From Paenibacillus rigui (GTDB lineage: Bacteria; Bacillota; Bacilli; Paenibacillales; NBRC-103111), in assembly GCF_002234615.1 (NCBI RefSeq), contig NZ_NMQW01000008.1:62001-126000 (forward strand): 64,000 nt of DNA. The letters run 5' to 3'. Numbering within the stretch: the first letter of the stretch is position 1; each line of letters opens with the position of its first letter. Under the pieces are notes generated by a model that made no database searches, was not told where the DNA came from, and saw only the letters and a program-made list of their open reading frames with translations. Positions 25,152 through 34,400 of this stretch are shown here, in pieces. Both the position numbers and the translations under genes were made by a program.

Positions 25152-26120
25152 ATGGCTTTAGTACAACCAGAGCGCATGGCTTCCGGCAATTCCGCGAAAT
25201 CCCAAGGCCGCCGTAAAGGGGGGCTATTCAAGGATTTAAGCCGCGACAAATATTTATACCTGCTGGCGCTGCCGGGGATCTTGTTTTTTCTAATTTTCAA
25301 GTTTGTCCCGATGTGGGGCGTTGTCATTTCATTTCAAAATTATTCTCCGTTCGCCGGCATTACAGGCAGCGAATGGGTGGGCTTCGAGCATTTTCAGCGG
25401 TTTTTCTCGAACCCGGATTTTATGCTGCTGTTCCGCAATACGATGGCGATCAATCTGTTGAGCCTGATTTTATTTTTCCCGCTGCCGATCGTGCTTTCCT
25501 TGCTGTTAAATGAGCTGCGCAGCGTCATGTACCAACGGATCGTACAGTCGATCGTATACATGCCTCACTTCTTGTCCTGGGTTATTATTTCGGGCTTGAC
25601 ATTCCTGCTGTTTGCGAAGGGCGAGGGCCTGGTCAATAAGCTGCTGGAGGGCGTCGGCTTGGCCCGCGTAGACTTTTTAACGAACCCGGATACCTTCTGG
25701 CTTATGCTGACCGTACAGTCCATCTGGAAGGAATGCGGCTGGGGAACGATTTTGTTCCTGGCGGCGATGGCCAGTATTGATCCGGGCGTGTATGAAGCAG
25801 CCAAAATCGACGGCGCCGGACGCCTGCGCCAAATGTGGAGCATTACCCTGCCCGCAATTCGCAACGTTATCATTACTTTGCTCATATTGCGGTTGGGACA
25901 CATGCTGGATGTCGGCTTCGAGCAGGTCTTTCTGATGTATAACGGCGCGGTTTCGCAGGTTGCCGAAGTGTTCGATACTTATGTATACCGTGTCGGGATT
26001 CAACAAGGGGAATTCAGCTACAGTACCGCGGCAGGCTTGTTCAAGTCCGTTGTCGGCCTGGCATTGGTAGTCCTGTCCAACTGGATTGCCAAAAAAATGG
26101 GAGAAGAAGGCGTATATTAA
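25152..26120 (+). CDS. Sugar ABC transporter permease 1 (LplB/YteP type)
   Basis: A 322-residue inner-membrane protein with about six helices. The EAA loop that docks the ATPase is EAAKIDGAGRLRQMWSITLPAI near residues 217-238, and the CUT1 opening DKYLYLLALPGILFFLIFKFVPMWGVVISFQNY is typical. ATG 25152 is preferred because GAGAGGGG lies ten bases before it; the in-frame ATG 25143 is too close. It forms an operon with the second permease 23 bases downstream. No ATPase gene is in the locus; CUT1 systems of this kind use a shared MsmX-type ATPase encoded elsewhere. Confidence 0.92.
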   Translation: MALVQPERMASGNSAKSQGRRKGGLFKDLSRDKYLYLLALPGILFFLIFKFVPMWGVVISFQNYSPFAGITGSEWVGFEHFQRFFSNPDFMLLFRNTMAINLLSLILFFPLPIVLSLLLNELRSVMYQRIVQSIVYMPHFLSWVIISGLTFLLFAKGEGLVNKLLEGVGLARVDFLTNPDTFWLMLTVQSIWKECGWGTILFLAAMASIDPGVYEAAKIDGAGRLRQMWSITLPAIRNVIITLLILRLGHMLDVGFEQVFLMYNGAVSQVAEVFDTYVYRVGIQQGEFSYSTAAGLFKSVVGLALVVLSNWIAKKMGEEGVY

Positions 26121-26143
26121 GCCGAATTCAAAAGGAGGATCAC

Positions 26144-27010
26144 ATGAAACAAGGACTGGGCAACCGTCTTTTCAACGTATTTAATATCGCACTGCTGGGT
26201 ATCGTAGCTATCGTTACGTTTTTCCCGCTCTACTATGTGTTTGTTGTCTCCTTCACCGATCCGACGGAATATTTGAAAAAGAGCTTCGTGCTCTTCCCGC
26301 AAACCTGGTCGCTTGAATCGTACAAATTCCTTATGGCGACGGGAGCTTTTCCCAGATCGATCGGTGTCAGCGTGTACATTACGCTCGTCGGAACCGTGCT
26401 GAGTTTGGTTGTCACTGCATCTCTGGCTTATGCGTTATCCCGCAAAAGAATGCGCGGCAGACAAATCATGCTGCTCGCGATCCTGGTGACGATTTTGTTC
26501 AACCCCGGGATGATCCCGAACTACATGCTCGTTCGCGAGCTGAAGCTGATCGACAGCTTGTGGTCGCTCATTTTGCCGGCACTGGCCAGCGGCTGGAACG
26601 TGATTCTGATGAAGGGCTTTTTCGACAGTATCCCTGCGGAGCTGGAGGAATCGGCCTCGATGGACGGCTGCAACGACTTGTCCACGTTTTTCCGTATCAT
26701 TTTGCCATTGTCGCTGCCATCGCTTGCAGCCTTCGGATTATTTTACGCAGTGGCCTATTGGAATCAATTTTTCAATGCGCTGATTTACATCAACGACGCG
26801 ACCAAATGGCCGCTTCAGGTCATGCTGCAAAACATTTTGCTCAATGCGAACAACGCTGATCTGCGGATGGATGTGACGACCGTAGCGCCTCCGACAGAAA
26901 CGTTGAAAATGGCCGCAGTCATTGTGGCAACGGTTCCGATTTTGCTGGTGTATCCTTTCTTGCAAAAGCATTTTGCCAAAGGGGCTATGGTAGGCTCGGT
27001 TAAAGGGTAA
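26144..27010 (+). CDS. Sugar ABC transporter permease 2 (LplC/YtcP type)
   Basis: A 288-residue membrane permease with six predicted helices and the EAA-like loop ELEESASMDGCNDLSTFFRIILPLSLPS at about 165-192. N-terminal NIALLGIVAIVTFFPLYYVFVVSFTDP and the end VYPFLQKHFAKGAMVGSVKG are the family signature. Site AAAGGAGG lies six bases before ATG. It should pair with the preceding permease and with the binding lipoprotein at 29639 to import pectic oligosaccharides. Confidence 0.92.
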   Translation: MKQGLGNRLFNVFNIALLGIVAIVTFFPLYYVFVVSFTDPTEYLKKSFVLFPQTWSLESYKFLMATGAFPRSIGVSVYITLVGTVLSLVVTASLAYALSRKRMRGRQIMLLAILVTILFNPGMIPNYMLVRELKLIDSLWSLILPALASGWNVILMKGFFDSIPAELEESASMDGCNDLSTFFRIILPLSLPSLAAFGLFYAVAYWNQFFNALIYINDATKWPLQVMLQNILLNANNADLRMDVTTVAPPTETLKMAAVIVATVPILLVYPFLQKHFAKGAMVGSVKG

Positions 27011-27085
27011 GCTTCTTCCAGGTAGAGGATTTCAGCTCAAGATGTCGAATCGTGTAAAAAAATTGTTTTTTGGAAGGTGAGCATC

Positions 27086-29446
27086 TTGACTGGCATACTC
27101 CAAACTTGGCTGGGCTATATCCAGAAATATAAATACAACAACCGCTTTTTCCGCAAAAGCCTGGCGATGATTCTAATTATGGCGAGCATTCCGGGACTCA
27201 TCATCGGGCTGAGCATTTATTGGATCGCGACGAACAATATCGAGGAAGAGCTGCAGCGGCTGCACCAGAATCAAATCAAGAACCGGGCGGTGAATATTGA
27301 CGATCAGCTGGCTTTCCTGGAAATGACGGTGTCGCACTGGGCATTCGATTCCAAGTTCGACGAGAAGCTGAAATCGATTAATTTCGCATACAACTACGAC
27401 ACGGTGCAGGAAATGTACCGCACGCTGCTCTCGATGGAGAGCGCTCATCCGCTGCTGCAAAAGGTGGAGCTGTTTCTGGATAAGCCGCGTCCGCTGACAT
27501 TTTCAACGGAAAAATACGCATTCTTGAGCGAGCTGCCCGAGATTGAGAACTACGAGGTGCTGCTGAAGCATGACAAGTCGCTGTTTTGGACGAACCCGTA
27601 TCCCGCGGCTTCAGGACGGCAGGCGATTTCGATCGTGAACAAAATTCCCGGCGGGAGCAGCGAGCCATTCGGGGCTATTATTGCTACTATCAACCAAGAC
27701 AGTTTGCAAAAGCTGCTGAACACATTGACGCCCTATGATGAAGGGGTAACGATGCTGTTCAGTGAAACCGACAATGTAAATTTGTCCAGCAGCGCAGCTG
27801 CGGGCTCAGAGCTGGATGAGGCCATCCGGCATGCTTATGAGAAGCATCAAGCGGAGCTTGGCGAAGCGTCCGAGCAGAACTCGAAGCCGGAATCGTTTCT
27901 TTATGATTACAAAAAGGTGTCGTATTCCGTATCGTACGGGCATTTCAGCCGTCTCGGCCAGACATGGGTTTATATATCCGCGGCACCATTGACATCGATT
28001 ACGGCTCCGGTGATTGCTATCTCCAAATGGATCCTGATTGTCAGTATTACCGGGCTCGTCTTTGCCTTGCTGCTGTCCTGGTTCGTATCCCGCCGAATTT
28101 ACTCGCCTGTTCAGCGTCTTGTTACTCTGCTGACCGGTGAGAAGCATGAAGGGGTGCGGGATGAATTCGACCTGATCGAGCAGCACTGGCAGCACTTGTC
28201 CAAGGAAAGCGAGTCGATGCGGTACAAGCTGAATGAGCAAATGCCGCTGCTTCGCGAAGGATTTTTTCTCCAATTGGTGCAAGGCTATCTGATTTCGCTT
28301 CAGGAGAGCGATATTAAGGAGCGCATGAAGCGTTATGGCTGGGAGACGGAGGAGCGCCAATTCGTAGCCCTGATGTTTCAATTAACCGGCTTCTCCAATC
28401 TGGAGGGGCGATTTTCCGCAGGCGATGAGAATTTGGTCACCTTCGCGGCTTCCAACATTATTGAAGAGCTGCTGCGCAACCAGTACGAGCAGGCGGAAAT
28501 TATTAATTTTCACAATTTCTCAATAGGCGTGCTGCTGTCTTTCCCATCCTCACATCCGGTCAAATGGCTGGAGAACGATTTGGAGCAGGTATGCAATGAG
28601 GTTACACGGACGATTAACCGGATTCTGAAAATGCAGGTGACGATATCCGTCAGCAAATGGATTCACAGCGTGAAGCAAATTCCGCATCTGTTCGAGGAAG
28701 TGAGGCAAGCGTTGGTATATCGCGATTTGTTGGACGACAATCAGATTATTAAAGCGGAGCATCTGTCCAAGCTCAATGTTTTGAAGGAAAGCAGCTACCC
28801 GTTCACCCTGGACAAAGAGATTATTCATGCGATCCGTAACGGGCAGGAAACCGATGCGGTCGATTTAATCAAGCAGTTCATGGACGAGCTTTCGGCCAAC
28901 GGCTCTACGGAATTTATGCTGCAGCAAGGCATGCTTCAACTGCTGGGAAGTATCCGGTATGCTTCCTTGCAGTCGGGAATGAACCCGGTGCAGCTGTTCG
29001 GTACCGTCAATTTGTTCGAGCAGCTGGCCCAGATCAGGGAGCCGGAGGAAATGCTCAAATGGTTCCGGCATAAAGTGATTGCCGTCTTTGTGCAGGAAAT
29101 GATCAGCCGGCAGGATTACCATTTCAAGCAAATCATCGAGCAGGTCATCCTTTACTTGCATGAGCATTACATGACCCCGCTTTCGTTGGAATCATGCGCA
29201 GATCTATTCGGCACGAGTCCTTACACGCTAAGCCGTGCGTTCAAGCAAATTACAGGAATTAACTTTATCGATTTCTTGACGAACATCCGCATCAGCAGCG
29301 CCAAAACCCTGCTCATTGAAACGGATATGAAAATTAATGAAGTGGCCGATCGGGTCGGCTACCAGCATAGTTATTTTAACCGCCTGTTTAAAAAGTACGA
29401 AGGCATCACGCCAAGCCAATACCGCGAGTTAAACCGCACGGAATAA
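27086..29446 (+). CDS. Membrane-bound AraC-family regulator with extracellular sensor domain
   Basis: A 786-residue protein: transmembrane helix 1 near residues 24-48, an extracellular Cache-like sensor to about 300, helix 2 (WILIVSITGLVFALLLSWFV), a HAMP-like stretch, a central cytoplasmic part, and a C-terminal AraC DNA-binding domain (about 683-785) with two helix-turn-helices (LSLESCADLFGTSPYTLSRAFKQ and MKINEVADRVGYQHSYFNRLFKK). TTG 27086 fits the GGAAGGTGA site; GTG 27077 overlaps it. Such one-component receptors sit beside CUT1 transporters in Paenibacillus and activate them on sugar sensing. The two-part motifs at three promoters here are its likely targets. Confidence 0.9.
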   Translation: MTGILQTWLGYIQKYKYNNRFFRKSLAMILIMASIPGLIIGLSIYWIATNNIEEELQRLHQNQIKNRAVNIDDQLAFLEMTVSHWAFDSKFDEKLKSINFAYNYDTVQEMYRTLLSMESAHPLLQKVELFLDKPRPLTFSTEKYAFLSELPEIENYEVLLKHDKSLFWTNPYPAASGRQAISIVNKIPGGSSEPFGAIIATINQDSLQKLLNTLTPYDEGVTMLFSETDNVNLSSSAAAGSELDEAIRHAYEKHQAELGEASEQNSKPESFLYDYKKVSYSVSYGHFSRLGQTWVYISAAPLTSITAPVIAISKWILIVSITGLVFALLLSWFVSRRIYSPVQRLVTLLTGEKHEGVRDEFDLIEQHWQHLSKESESMRYKLNEQMPLLREGFFLQLVQGYLISLQESDIKERMKRYGWETEERQFVALMFQLTGFSNLEGRFSAGDENLVTFAASNIIEELLRNQYEQAEIINFHNFSIGVLLSFPSSHPVKWLENDLEQVCNEVTRTINRILKMQVTISVSKWIHSVKQIPHLFEEVRQALVYRDLLDDNQIIKAEHLSKLNVLKESSYPFTLDKEIIHAIRNGQETDAVDLIKQFMDELSANGSTEFMLQQGMLQLLGSIRYASLQSGMNPVQLFGTVNLFEQLAQIREPEEMLKWFRHKVIAVFVQEMISRQDYHFKQIIEQVILYLHEHYMTPLSLESCADLFGTSPYTLSRAFKQITGINFIDFLTNIRISSAKTLLIETDMKINEVADRVGYQHSYFNRLFKKYEGITPSQYRELNRTE

Positions 29447-29480
29447 GGGTTTGCGGCCTTGTGCATTGAAGTGCAAGGCT

Positions 29481-29531
29481 GCAATATAGTCTCATGTGCT
29501 GGATTTGCGGCTACAAAAAAGTACGATTGTC
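29481..29531 (+). promoter_or_regulatory. Two-part AraC-type motif, copy 3 (before the binding-protein gene)
   Basis: GCAATATAGTCTCA starts at 29481 and GTACGATTGTC at 29521, 40 bases apart. The right half is identical to that of copy 2. It is followed by GTCGA-N8-TCGAC-like repeats (GATTGTCGATC, AGTCGAATG). The right half ends 107 bases before the start codon. Confidence 0.6.
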
Positions 29532-29638
29532 GATCAAAGTCGAATGTACTATCGTCTACCTTGTGCTCGACTTCGACTGGAACCGGAACGGATCGTTTCA
29601 ATGTCAGAGGATAACCACAAAACAAGGGAGGATCACGA

Positions 29639-31195
29639 ATGAAATTAAAGAGAAGCAAGAAATCAGTTATGGGCTCGCTCGTGCTTATGCTGGCGCTTTC
29701 AAGTGTCGTTGCTGCATGTGGTAACAAAAACAACGCCGGAGGGAACGCCGCAGGCGGGAATGAGGGACCTCTGGAAGTGAGTGTAATGACGATTTTGCTC
29801 AGCCCTTCACCGGCGGCAGATGACAATAAGATTAAGCAGGCGATCGAGAAAGCAACCAATTCCAAGCTGAAAATTCAGTGGGTTTCCGGTAATAACTACA
29901 CGGATAAGCTGAACGTGACGCTCGCTTCCGGCGACATTCCGGATCTGGTCACCATCAACGATCCATTCACCTCGGTATTCCGCAATGCGGTAACCCAAGG
30001 GGCTTTCTGGGATTTGACACCTTATATTAAGGATTACCCGAACCTGAACTCCAAAATTTCCAAAACCGCTTGGGAATTGACCAAAATGCAGGACGGCAAA
30101 AACTACGGGATTCCGCGTCCGCGCCCGGCAGAAGCCGATCAATTTTTCGTAATCCGTAAAGACTGGCTCGACAACCTGGGCTTGAAGGTCCCTACGACAA
30201 CCGATGAGCTGTACGATGTCATGAAAGCCTTTGCGGAGAAAGATCCGGACAAAAACGGCAAGAACGACACCATTCCGTTGGCAGCTTACATGAACCCGCC
30301 TGCCGATATGGGAACGCTTGCTATGATTGAGAACAGCTTTACGGGTGCGAACGTGAAGAACGATAAATGGAAGCTTGTCGACGGCAAAATTGTCAACACG
30401 GCGCTGCTGCCTGAAACGCGCAAGTCGCTTGAATATTTGGCGAAAATGTACAAAGAAAAGCTGCTTCCTGAAGACTTCGCTTCTTTGAAGCTGACTCAGG
30501 CATCCGATCTGTTCAAAGGCGGCAAAGCCGGGATTATCCTGGAAAAAGCCGGCACGATGAACGATTATTACGAAAAGCTCAAGAAAATCGACCCGAACAT
30601 GAAGCCGGAGGATTTCTATCCGCTGACCAGCATGAACGGCTACAACCCGAAAGGGCCTGGCTTCTCCGGTATGATCTCGATTCCTAAATCCGTTCCTGAA
30701 GCGAAAATGAAACGTATCCTAAAAATGGTCGATACTTGGATGAACGATGACGTATTCGCGATCCAGCAGTACGGTATCGAAGGCGTGGATTACACCGTGA
30801 AGGACGGACAAAAAGTCGTGAATACCGAGCAATTGGCGAAAGATAACGGACCGGACTTTAACCAAATCGTTTATGTCGCGGATCCTTATGCCAGCTCGAC
30901 GAAGGTGTACTTCCCGAAAGAAGCGAACGATCTTTTCAAAAAAATCCAGGACGAGCGTGAGAAAACGAGCGTAGCCGACGTAAGTATCGGTTTGTACTCT
31001 CCAACTGTTCAAAAGCTGCTTCCTGAGTTCGAGAAAAAAGTGCAAGACTTGAAAACGAAAATTATTTTGGGCCGCGAGCCGATTACCGCTTGGGATGACT
31101 TCGTAGCCAAAGCGAAAACCGATGCCGACCTGGCCAAGATGAGTCAAGAGATGACGGATGCGTATCAAAAACGCAGCGGCGGAGCGGCGAAGTAA
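29639..31195 (+). CDS. Oligosaccharide-binding lipoprotein of the pectin locus (YtcQ/LplA type)
   Basis: A 518-residue lipoprotein: signal peptide with lipobox VAAC (Cys25), an Asn/Gly linker, then an extracellular solute-binding fold with YTDKLNVTLASGDIPDLVTIND and DPDKNGKNDTIPLAA. It should bind oligosaccharides from rhamnogalacturonan and hand them to the permeases at 25152 and 26144. AAGGGAGG precedes ATG with good spacing. It has its own promoter region with motif copy 3, then a hairpin after the stop, which would give more binding protein than downstream enzyme message. Confidence 0.92.
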   Translation: MKLKRSKKSVMGSLVLMLALSSVVAACGNKNNAGGNAAGGNEGPLEVSVMTILLSPSPAADDNKIKQAIEKATNSKLKIQWVSGNNYTDKLNVTLASGDIPDLVTINDPFTSVFRNAVTQGAFWDLTPYIKDYPNLNSKISKTAWELTKMQDGKNYGIPRPRPAEADQFFVIRKDWLDNLGLKVPTTTDELYDVMKAFAEKDPDKNGKNDTIPLAAYMNPPADMGTLAMIENSFTGANVKNDKWKLVDGKIVNTALLPETRKSLEYLAKMYKEKLLPEDFASLKLTQASDLFKGGKAGIILEKAGTMNDYYEKLKKIDPNMKPEDFYPLTSMNGYNPKGPGFSGMISIPKSVPEAKMKRILKMVDTWMNDDVFAIQQYGIEGVDYTVKDGQKVVNTEQLAKDNGPDFNQIVYVADPYASSTKVYFPKEANDLFKKIQDEREKTSVADVSIGLYSPTVQKLLPEFEKKVQDLKTKIILGREPITAWDDFVAKAKTDADLAKMSQEMTDAYQKRSGGAAK

Positions 31196-31237
31196 CAAAG
31201 GGTTGCTGCTTCAGTGAAGGATTGAAAGTAAATGATG

Positions 31238-31264
31238 AAAGGGGCGGGCAGATTCCGCCCCTTT
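31238..31264 (+). terminator. Hairpin between the binding-protein gene and the GH105 gene
   Basis: AAAGGGGCGG / CCGCCCCTTT, ten perfect pairs, 7-base loop, no T-run beyond TTT. Probably a stabilising or leaky terminator, allowing read-through to the enzymes. Confidence 0.6.
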
Positions 31265-31328
31265 ACTAATGAAACAAAGTTAGGTGAAGCGGATACGGAT
31301 TCAACGGGCTTCAATGGGGAGGAAGAAA

Positions 31329-33521
31329 ATGATGACTGAGCGTTACATCGATATCAACGAAAGCATCTTCGCCAAATGCGGGGATCGCGTTAGTGAAATA
31401 TTAGCCACGGTAGCAGACCGGTATGTAGGCAGTAATCCGCCGCATCCGATGACCTACCGGGCTTTTTGCGCTGACGGCATTTTGAAAAAGCACGATTACA
31501 GCTACAATTTTAATCTGACGGAGCGGTTCCCGAGCCTGGAGAACGGGCAGCTTGTCTATGCCTGGTGCAAATATTGGAGCGATGCTGAAGCTCCGTTGAA
31601 CTTTATTCTGTACTGCTACGGTCCGTTGATCTTGTATGCCAACGGGGCGCAAATTTATAAGGCGAACATTGCAGATGAATTGAATCCGAAGCGCAGAACA
31701 GTCGTGACGGTCCCGATGAACAAAGGGTGGAATCATCTCGTGTTCCAATTCACGAAGACGGAAGCAGGCTGCGGCGGTTCCCTCGGACCGGGCTCGTATA
31801 AGAGCAATCCGGTTCATTTTCTTGCGCCTTCGCCGGAACGTTCCGGTCACGAGGGCTGGATTTATTCCGAGCCGCAAAATGCGGTGTGGAGCGAGCTGCC
31901 GGGTGAAGGCAGCACCGAGGCCGATCATGGCGTGACCTGGTATCCGAAGCTGCAGTGGAACGCTGCAGAGCAGGAGAACAATCCGATCGCGCGCATCTTC
32001 GGCAAGCTGGAGGGAGCCTATGCGCTTGCTTGGACCAAGCTTCGCTCCTTCTCGCAGCAGGTCCGCGAGGTGGAGCTTACCGGCTGTGCGGCCGGGAAGA
32101 TCGCCGTCTATCTGGACGGTGACCTGAAATGTACGGTCGACAAGGCCGGAGCGTTCCGTGTCGGGCTGAGCTTGTCCTATGGCGAGCATGACTTGACGGT
32201 TCAAAGCTTCGGCTCCGGTGAAGCTGTAGGCTTCAAGCTGGATTCGCTGCCTGACGGAGTGCAGCTGGTAGAACCGTACCCCGTGCATGGAAGTAAGGAT
32301 GCTTGGCTGTATTTGGGGCCATTTGCGGCCCATGAGACCGTGCCTGATTTGGCCGATTCCCTTCGCTCCCTGGTGGAGACGGAAGCAGGCGGGACGTTCT
32401 GGCGGTTGGATCAACCGAACACCTGGGTGCGCCCGTTTACGGAAAATGCGCTGTTCGGCAAATGGAATTATCCGCTTGGCGTAACCCTGTACGGCATGCT
32501 ACAGACAGGCAAGCTGCTGGAGCGCGACGACCTGCTCCAATATGTATACAAGCATGTGGAAACATGCACCCGACTGTACGGCTATGCCTTGTGGGACAAG
32601 GAGCAGTACGGCGCATCAGGTGTACTGAATACTTTGGCTACACTCGACAGCCTGGACGACTGCGGCTCTTTCGGCGCAACGATGCTGCTTGCTTTGCAGG
32701 AGCAAAAGCTGGAGGGCGCCGAGCGTATTGCGGATGTGATCGCAGACTACATCAGCACCGGACAGGAGCGGCTCCCGGACGGGGAATTGTACCGGAAGCC
32801 GCGTCATGTGGATTTCCCGAACGCGACGCTCTGGTGCGACGACCTGTATATGAGCGTGCCTTACTTGTGCCGCTGCTACCAACGGACAGGGGAAATCAGC
32901 TTCCTGGAGGATGCAGCGAACCAATTCATTCAGTTCAAGAAGCGGCTTTACATTCCTGAGCTGCAAATTATGTCCCACGTCTATGACTTCGGGATCGATA
33001 AACCGACCCGGATTGCTTGGGGACGCGGTAACGGCTGGGTATTATTCTCGTTATCCGAGCTGCTGGCCGTCCTTCCGGAAAATCACGGTCAACGCGCCGA
33101 GCTCATCCAATTCTTCAACGAATTGTGCGAGGGATACCTGCGTTTGCAGGGAGTTAGCGGTCTGTGGCATCAAGTATTGACCGAGCCGGAGTCCTACGAG
33201 GAAACGTCCTGCACATCCATGTTCCTGTACGCATACGCCCGCGGCGTCAGATATGGTTGGATCACCGATACCGAGAAATATATCGCTGCCATCCACAAAG
33301 GCTGGAACGGCATGGCCCGGATTTCGATCGATAAATTCGGGAACGTCTATGGGGTCTGCCGCGGCTCCGGGTATTCCTACAGTGTAGGCTACTATAAGGA
33401 TGATCTTTCCTGGCTGCTCAACGATACGCACGGGATCGGCATCGTCTTGCTGGCAGGTATCGAGGTACTGCAATTGGAGCGTCATCTGGCAGCCGGCAAG
33501 ACTGGTGCTGCAGCGGTATAG
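31329..33521 (+). CDS. Long GH105 unsaturated rhamnogalacturonyl hydrolase
   Basis: A 730-residue cytoplasmic enzyme in two parts. The N-terminal 340 residues form a beta-rich accessory part (LILYANGAQIYKANI, NKGWNHLVFQFTK). The C-terminal part (about 370-720) is a GH88/GH105 barrel: WNYPLGVTLYGML, LWCDDLYMSVPYL with the likely catalytic Asp, RIAWGRGNGWVLFSLSELL, and YEETSCTSMFLYAYARGVRYGW. ATG 31329 directly follows GGGGAGGAA; the upstream GTG 31284 has no site. It is double the usual length of GH105 because of the N-terminal addition, as seen in some Paenibacillus pectin loci. Confidence 0.87.
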   Translation: MMTERYIDINESIFAKCGDRVSEILATVADRYVGSNPPHPMTYRAFCADGILKKHDYSYNFNLTERFPSLENGQLVYAWCKYWSDAEAPLNFILYCYGPLILYANGAQIYKANIADELNPKRRTVVTVPMNKGWNHLVFQFTKTEAGCGGSLGPGSYKSNPVHFLAPSPERSGHEGWIYSEPQNAVWSELPGEGSTEADHGVTWYPKLQWNAAEQENNPIARIFGKLEGAYALAWTKLRSFSQQVREVELTGCAAGKIAVYLDGDLKCTVDKAGAFRVGLSLSYGEHDLTVQSFGSGEAVGFKLDSLPDGVQLVEPYPVHGSKDAWLYLGPFAAHETVPDLADSLRSLVETEAGGTFWRLDQPNTWVRPFTENALFGKWNYPLGVTLYGMLQTGKLLERDDLLQYVYKHVETCTRLYGYALWDKEQYGASGVLNTLATLDSLDDCGSFGATMLLALQEQKLEGAERIADVIADYISTGQERLPDGELYRKPRHVDFPNATLWCDDLYMSVPYLCRCYQRTGEISFLEDAANQFIQFKKRLYIPELQIMSHVYDFGIDKPTRIAWGRGNGWVLFSLSELLAVLPENHGQRAELIQFFNELCEGYLRLQGVSGLWHQVLTEPESYEETSCTSMFLYAYARGVRYGWITDTEKYIAAIHKGWNGMARISIDKFGNVYGVCRGSGYSYSVGYYKDDLSWLLNDTHGIGIVLLAGIEVLQLERHLAAGKTGAAAV

Positions 33522-33693
33522 AGAAGCCGTTTCTGATGTAATATAGACCCGGCAAAATGGATGAACGGCTGGAAGCAAGAACAAAGAGCCGTGCTTTTTG
33601 TTCAATAAGCAGACATGTTCCCTGCCGGTACTTGAGCGATTGGCAAAATTTTGAGAAGATAGTGCAAGAAAGGCGCAAGGGGGCGAAACAGAC

Positions 33694-34350
33694 GTGAAAC
33701 GATTGATTTACCGGGCCCAATGGCTGGAAGGGCAGGACGAGCAGGGATTGCAAAGCTTGCTGTCCGACAAGGACGCGGCAGTTCAGCGGCATGTCGATGG
33801 CGGGGGCATTATGACCATTGCAGCCTATAAGTGGCAGCATCATGTTTTTTTGTACTATGAGTGCATCCGGGAGGTCATTCAGCCGGAAGAGCTGTTCCCG
33901 TCGGCGGAGCCGTTCTTGGAGGATTGGCCCGGGAAAGCGGAGAAACGCAAATGGATGCCGATGATCGACGTGTTTCATTTTAACGAGCCGGTCAGCTATG
34001 AGCATTGGCTTCGCAAGGAGCCGGTGGAGCGGCGGGCGGGGCGCGTTGCGCATCTGAAGCCGGAGATGATCAGCAGTTATATTTATTATCATTATCAGCT
34101 TCAGGAAGAGAGAGCCTTCCTTGGCGACAAGTATGAGATTATTGCCCTGCACGACAATCTGATGTTCGGCTATCAGGAATTTCCGAAGGTCATCGAAGAG
34201 CCGCTTGCGCCGAAGAAGCTGCAAACGAAAGGGACGCCGGAGAACTGGAACGATTCCCGGATGGACCTGCACTTTCAGGCCTGGGAGGACGGGCACCTGT
34301 ATTTCAAGCATATTGACCCGATTTTCACCCTTTATTGCGGTGATCGGTGA
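33694..34350 (+). CDS. Conserved-looking unknown protein in the pectin operon (218 aa)
   Basis: GTG 33694 is preceded by AAGGGGGCG. The 218 residues have no signal peptide or membrane segment. Two halves look alike in layout: HVDGGGIMTIAAYKWQHHVFLYYECIR (residues 30-56) and YEIIALHDNLMFGYQEFPKV with MDLHFQAWEDGHLYFKHIDPIFTLY (about 145-214). Together with the PMIDVFHFNEP centre this recalls a duplicated dimeric alpha/beta barrel, as in rhamnose mutarotase, but the match is too weak to claim. It lies between GH105 and GH28 in one direction, 42-50 bases from the latter, so a role in rhamnogalacturonan sugar handling is likely. Confidence 0.7.
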   Translation: MKRLIYRAQWLEGQDEQGLQSLLSDKDAAVQRHVDGGGIMTIAAYKWQHHVFLYYECIREVIQPEELFPSAEPFLEDWPGKAEKRKWMPMIDVFHFNEPVSYEHWLRKEPVERRAGRVAHLKPEMISSYIYYHYQLQEERAFLGDKYEIIALHDNLMFGYQEFPKVIEEPLAPKKLQTKGTPENWNDSRMDLHFQAWEDGHLYFKHIDPIFTLYCGDR

Positions 34351-34400
34351 TAACTAGGCAGTCGAGCCAATGAGAGCGACTACAGAAGGAGATGAATAGG

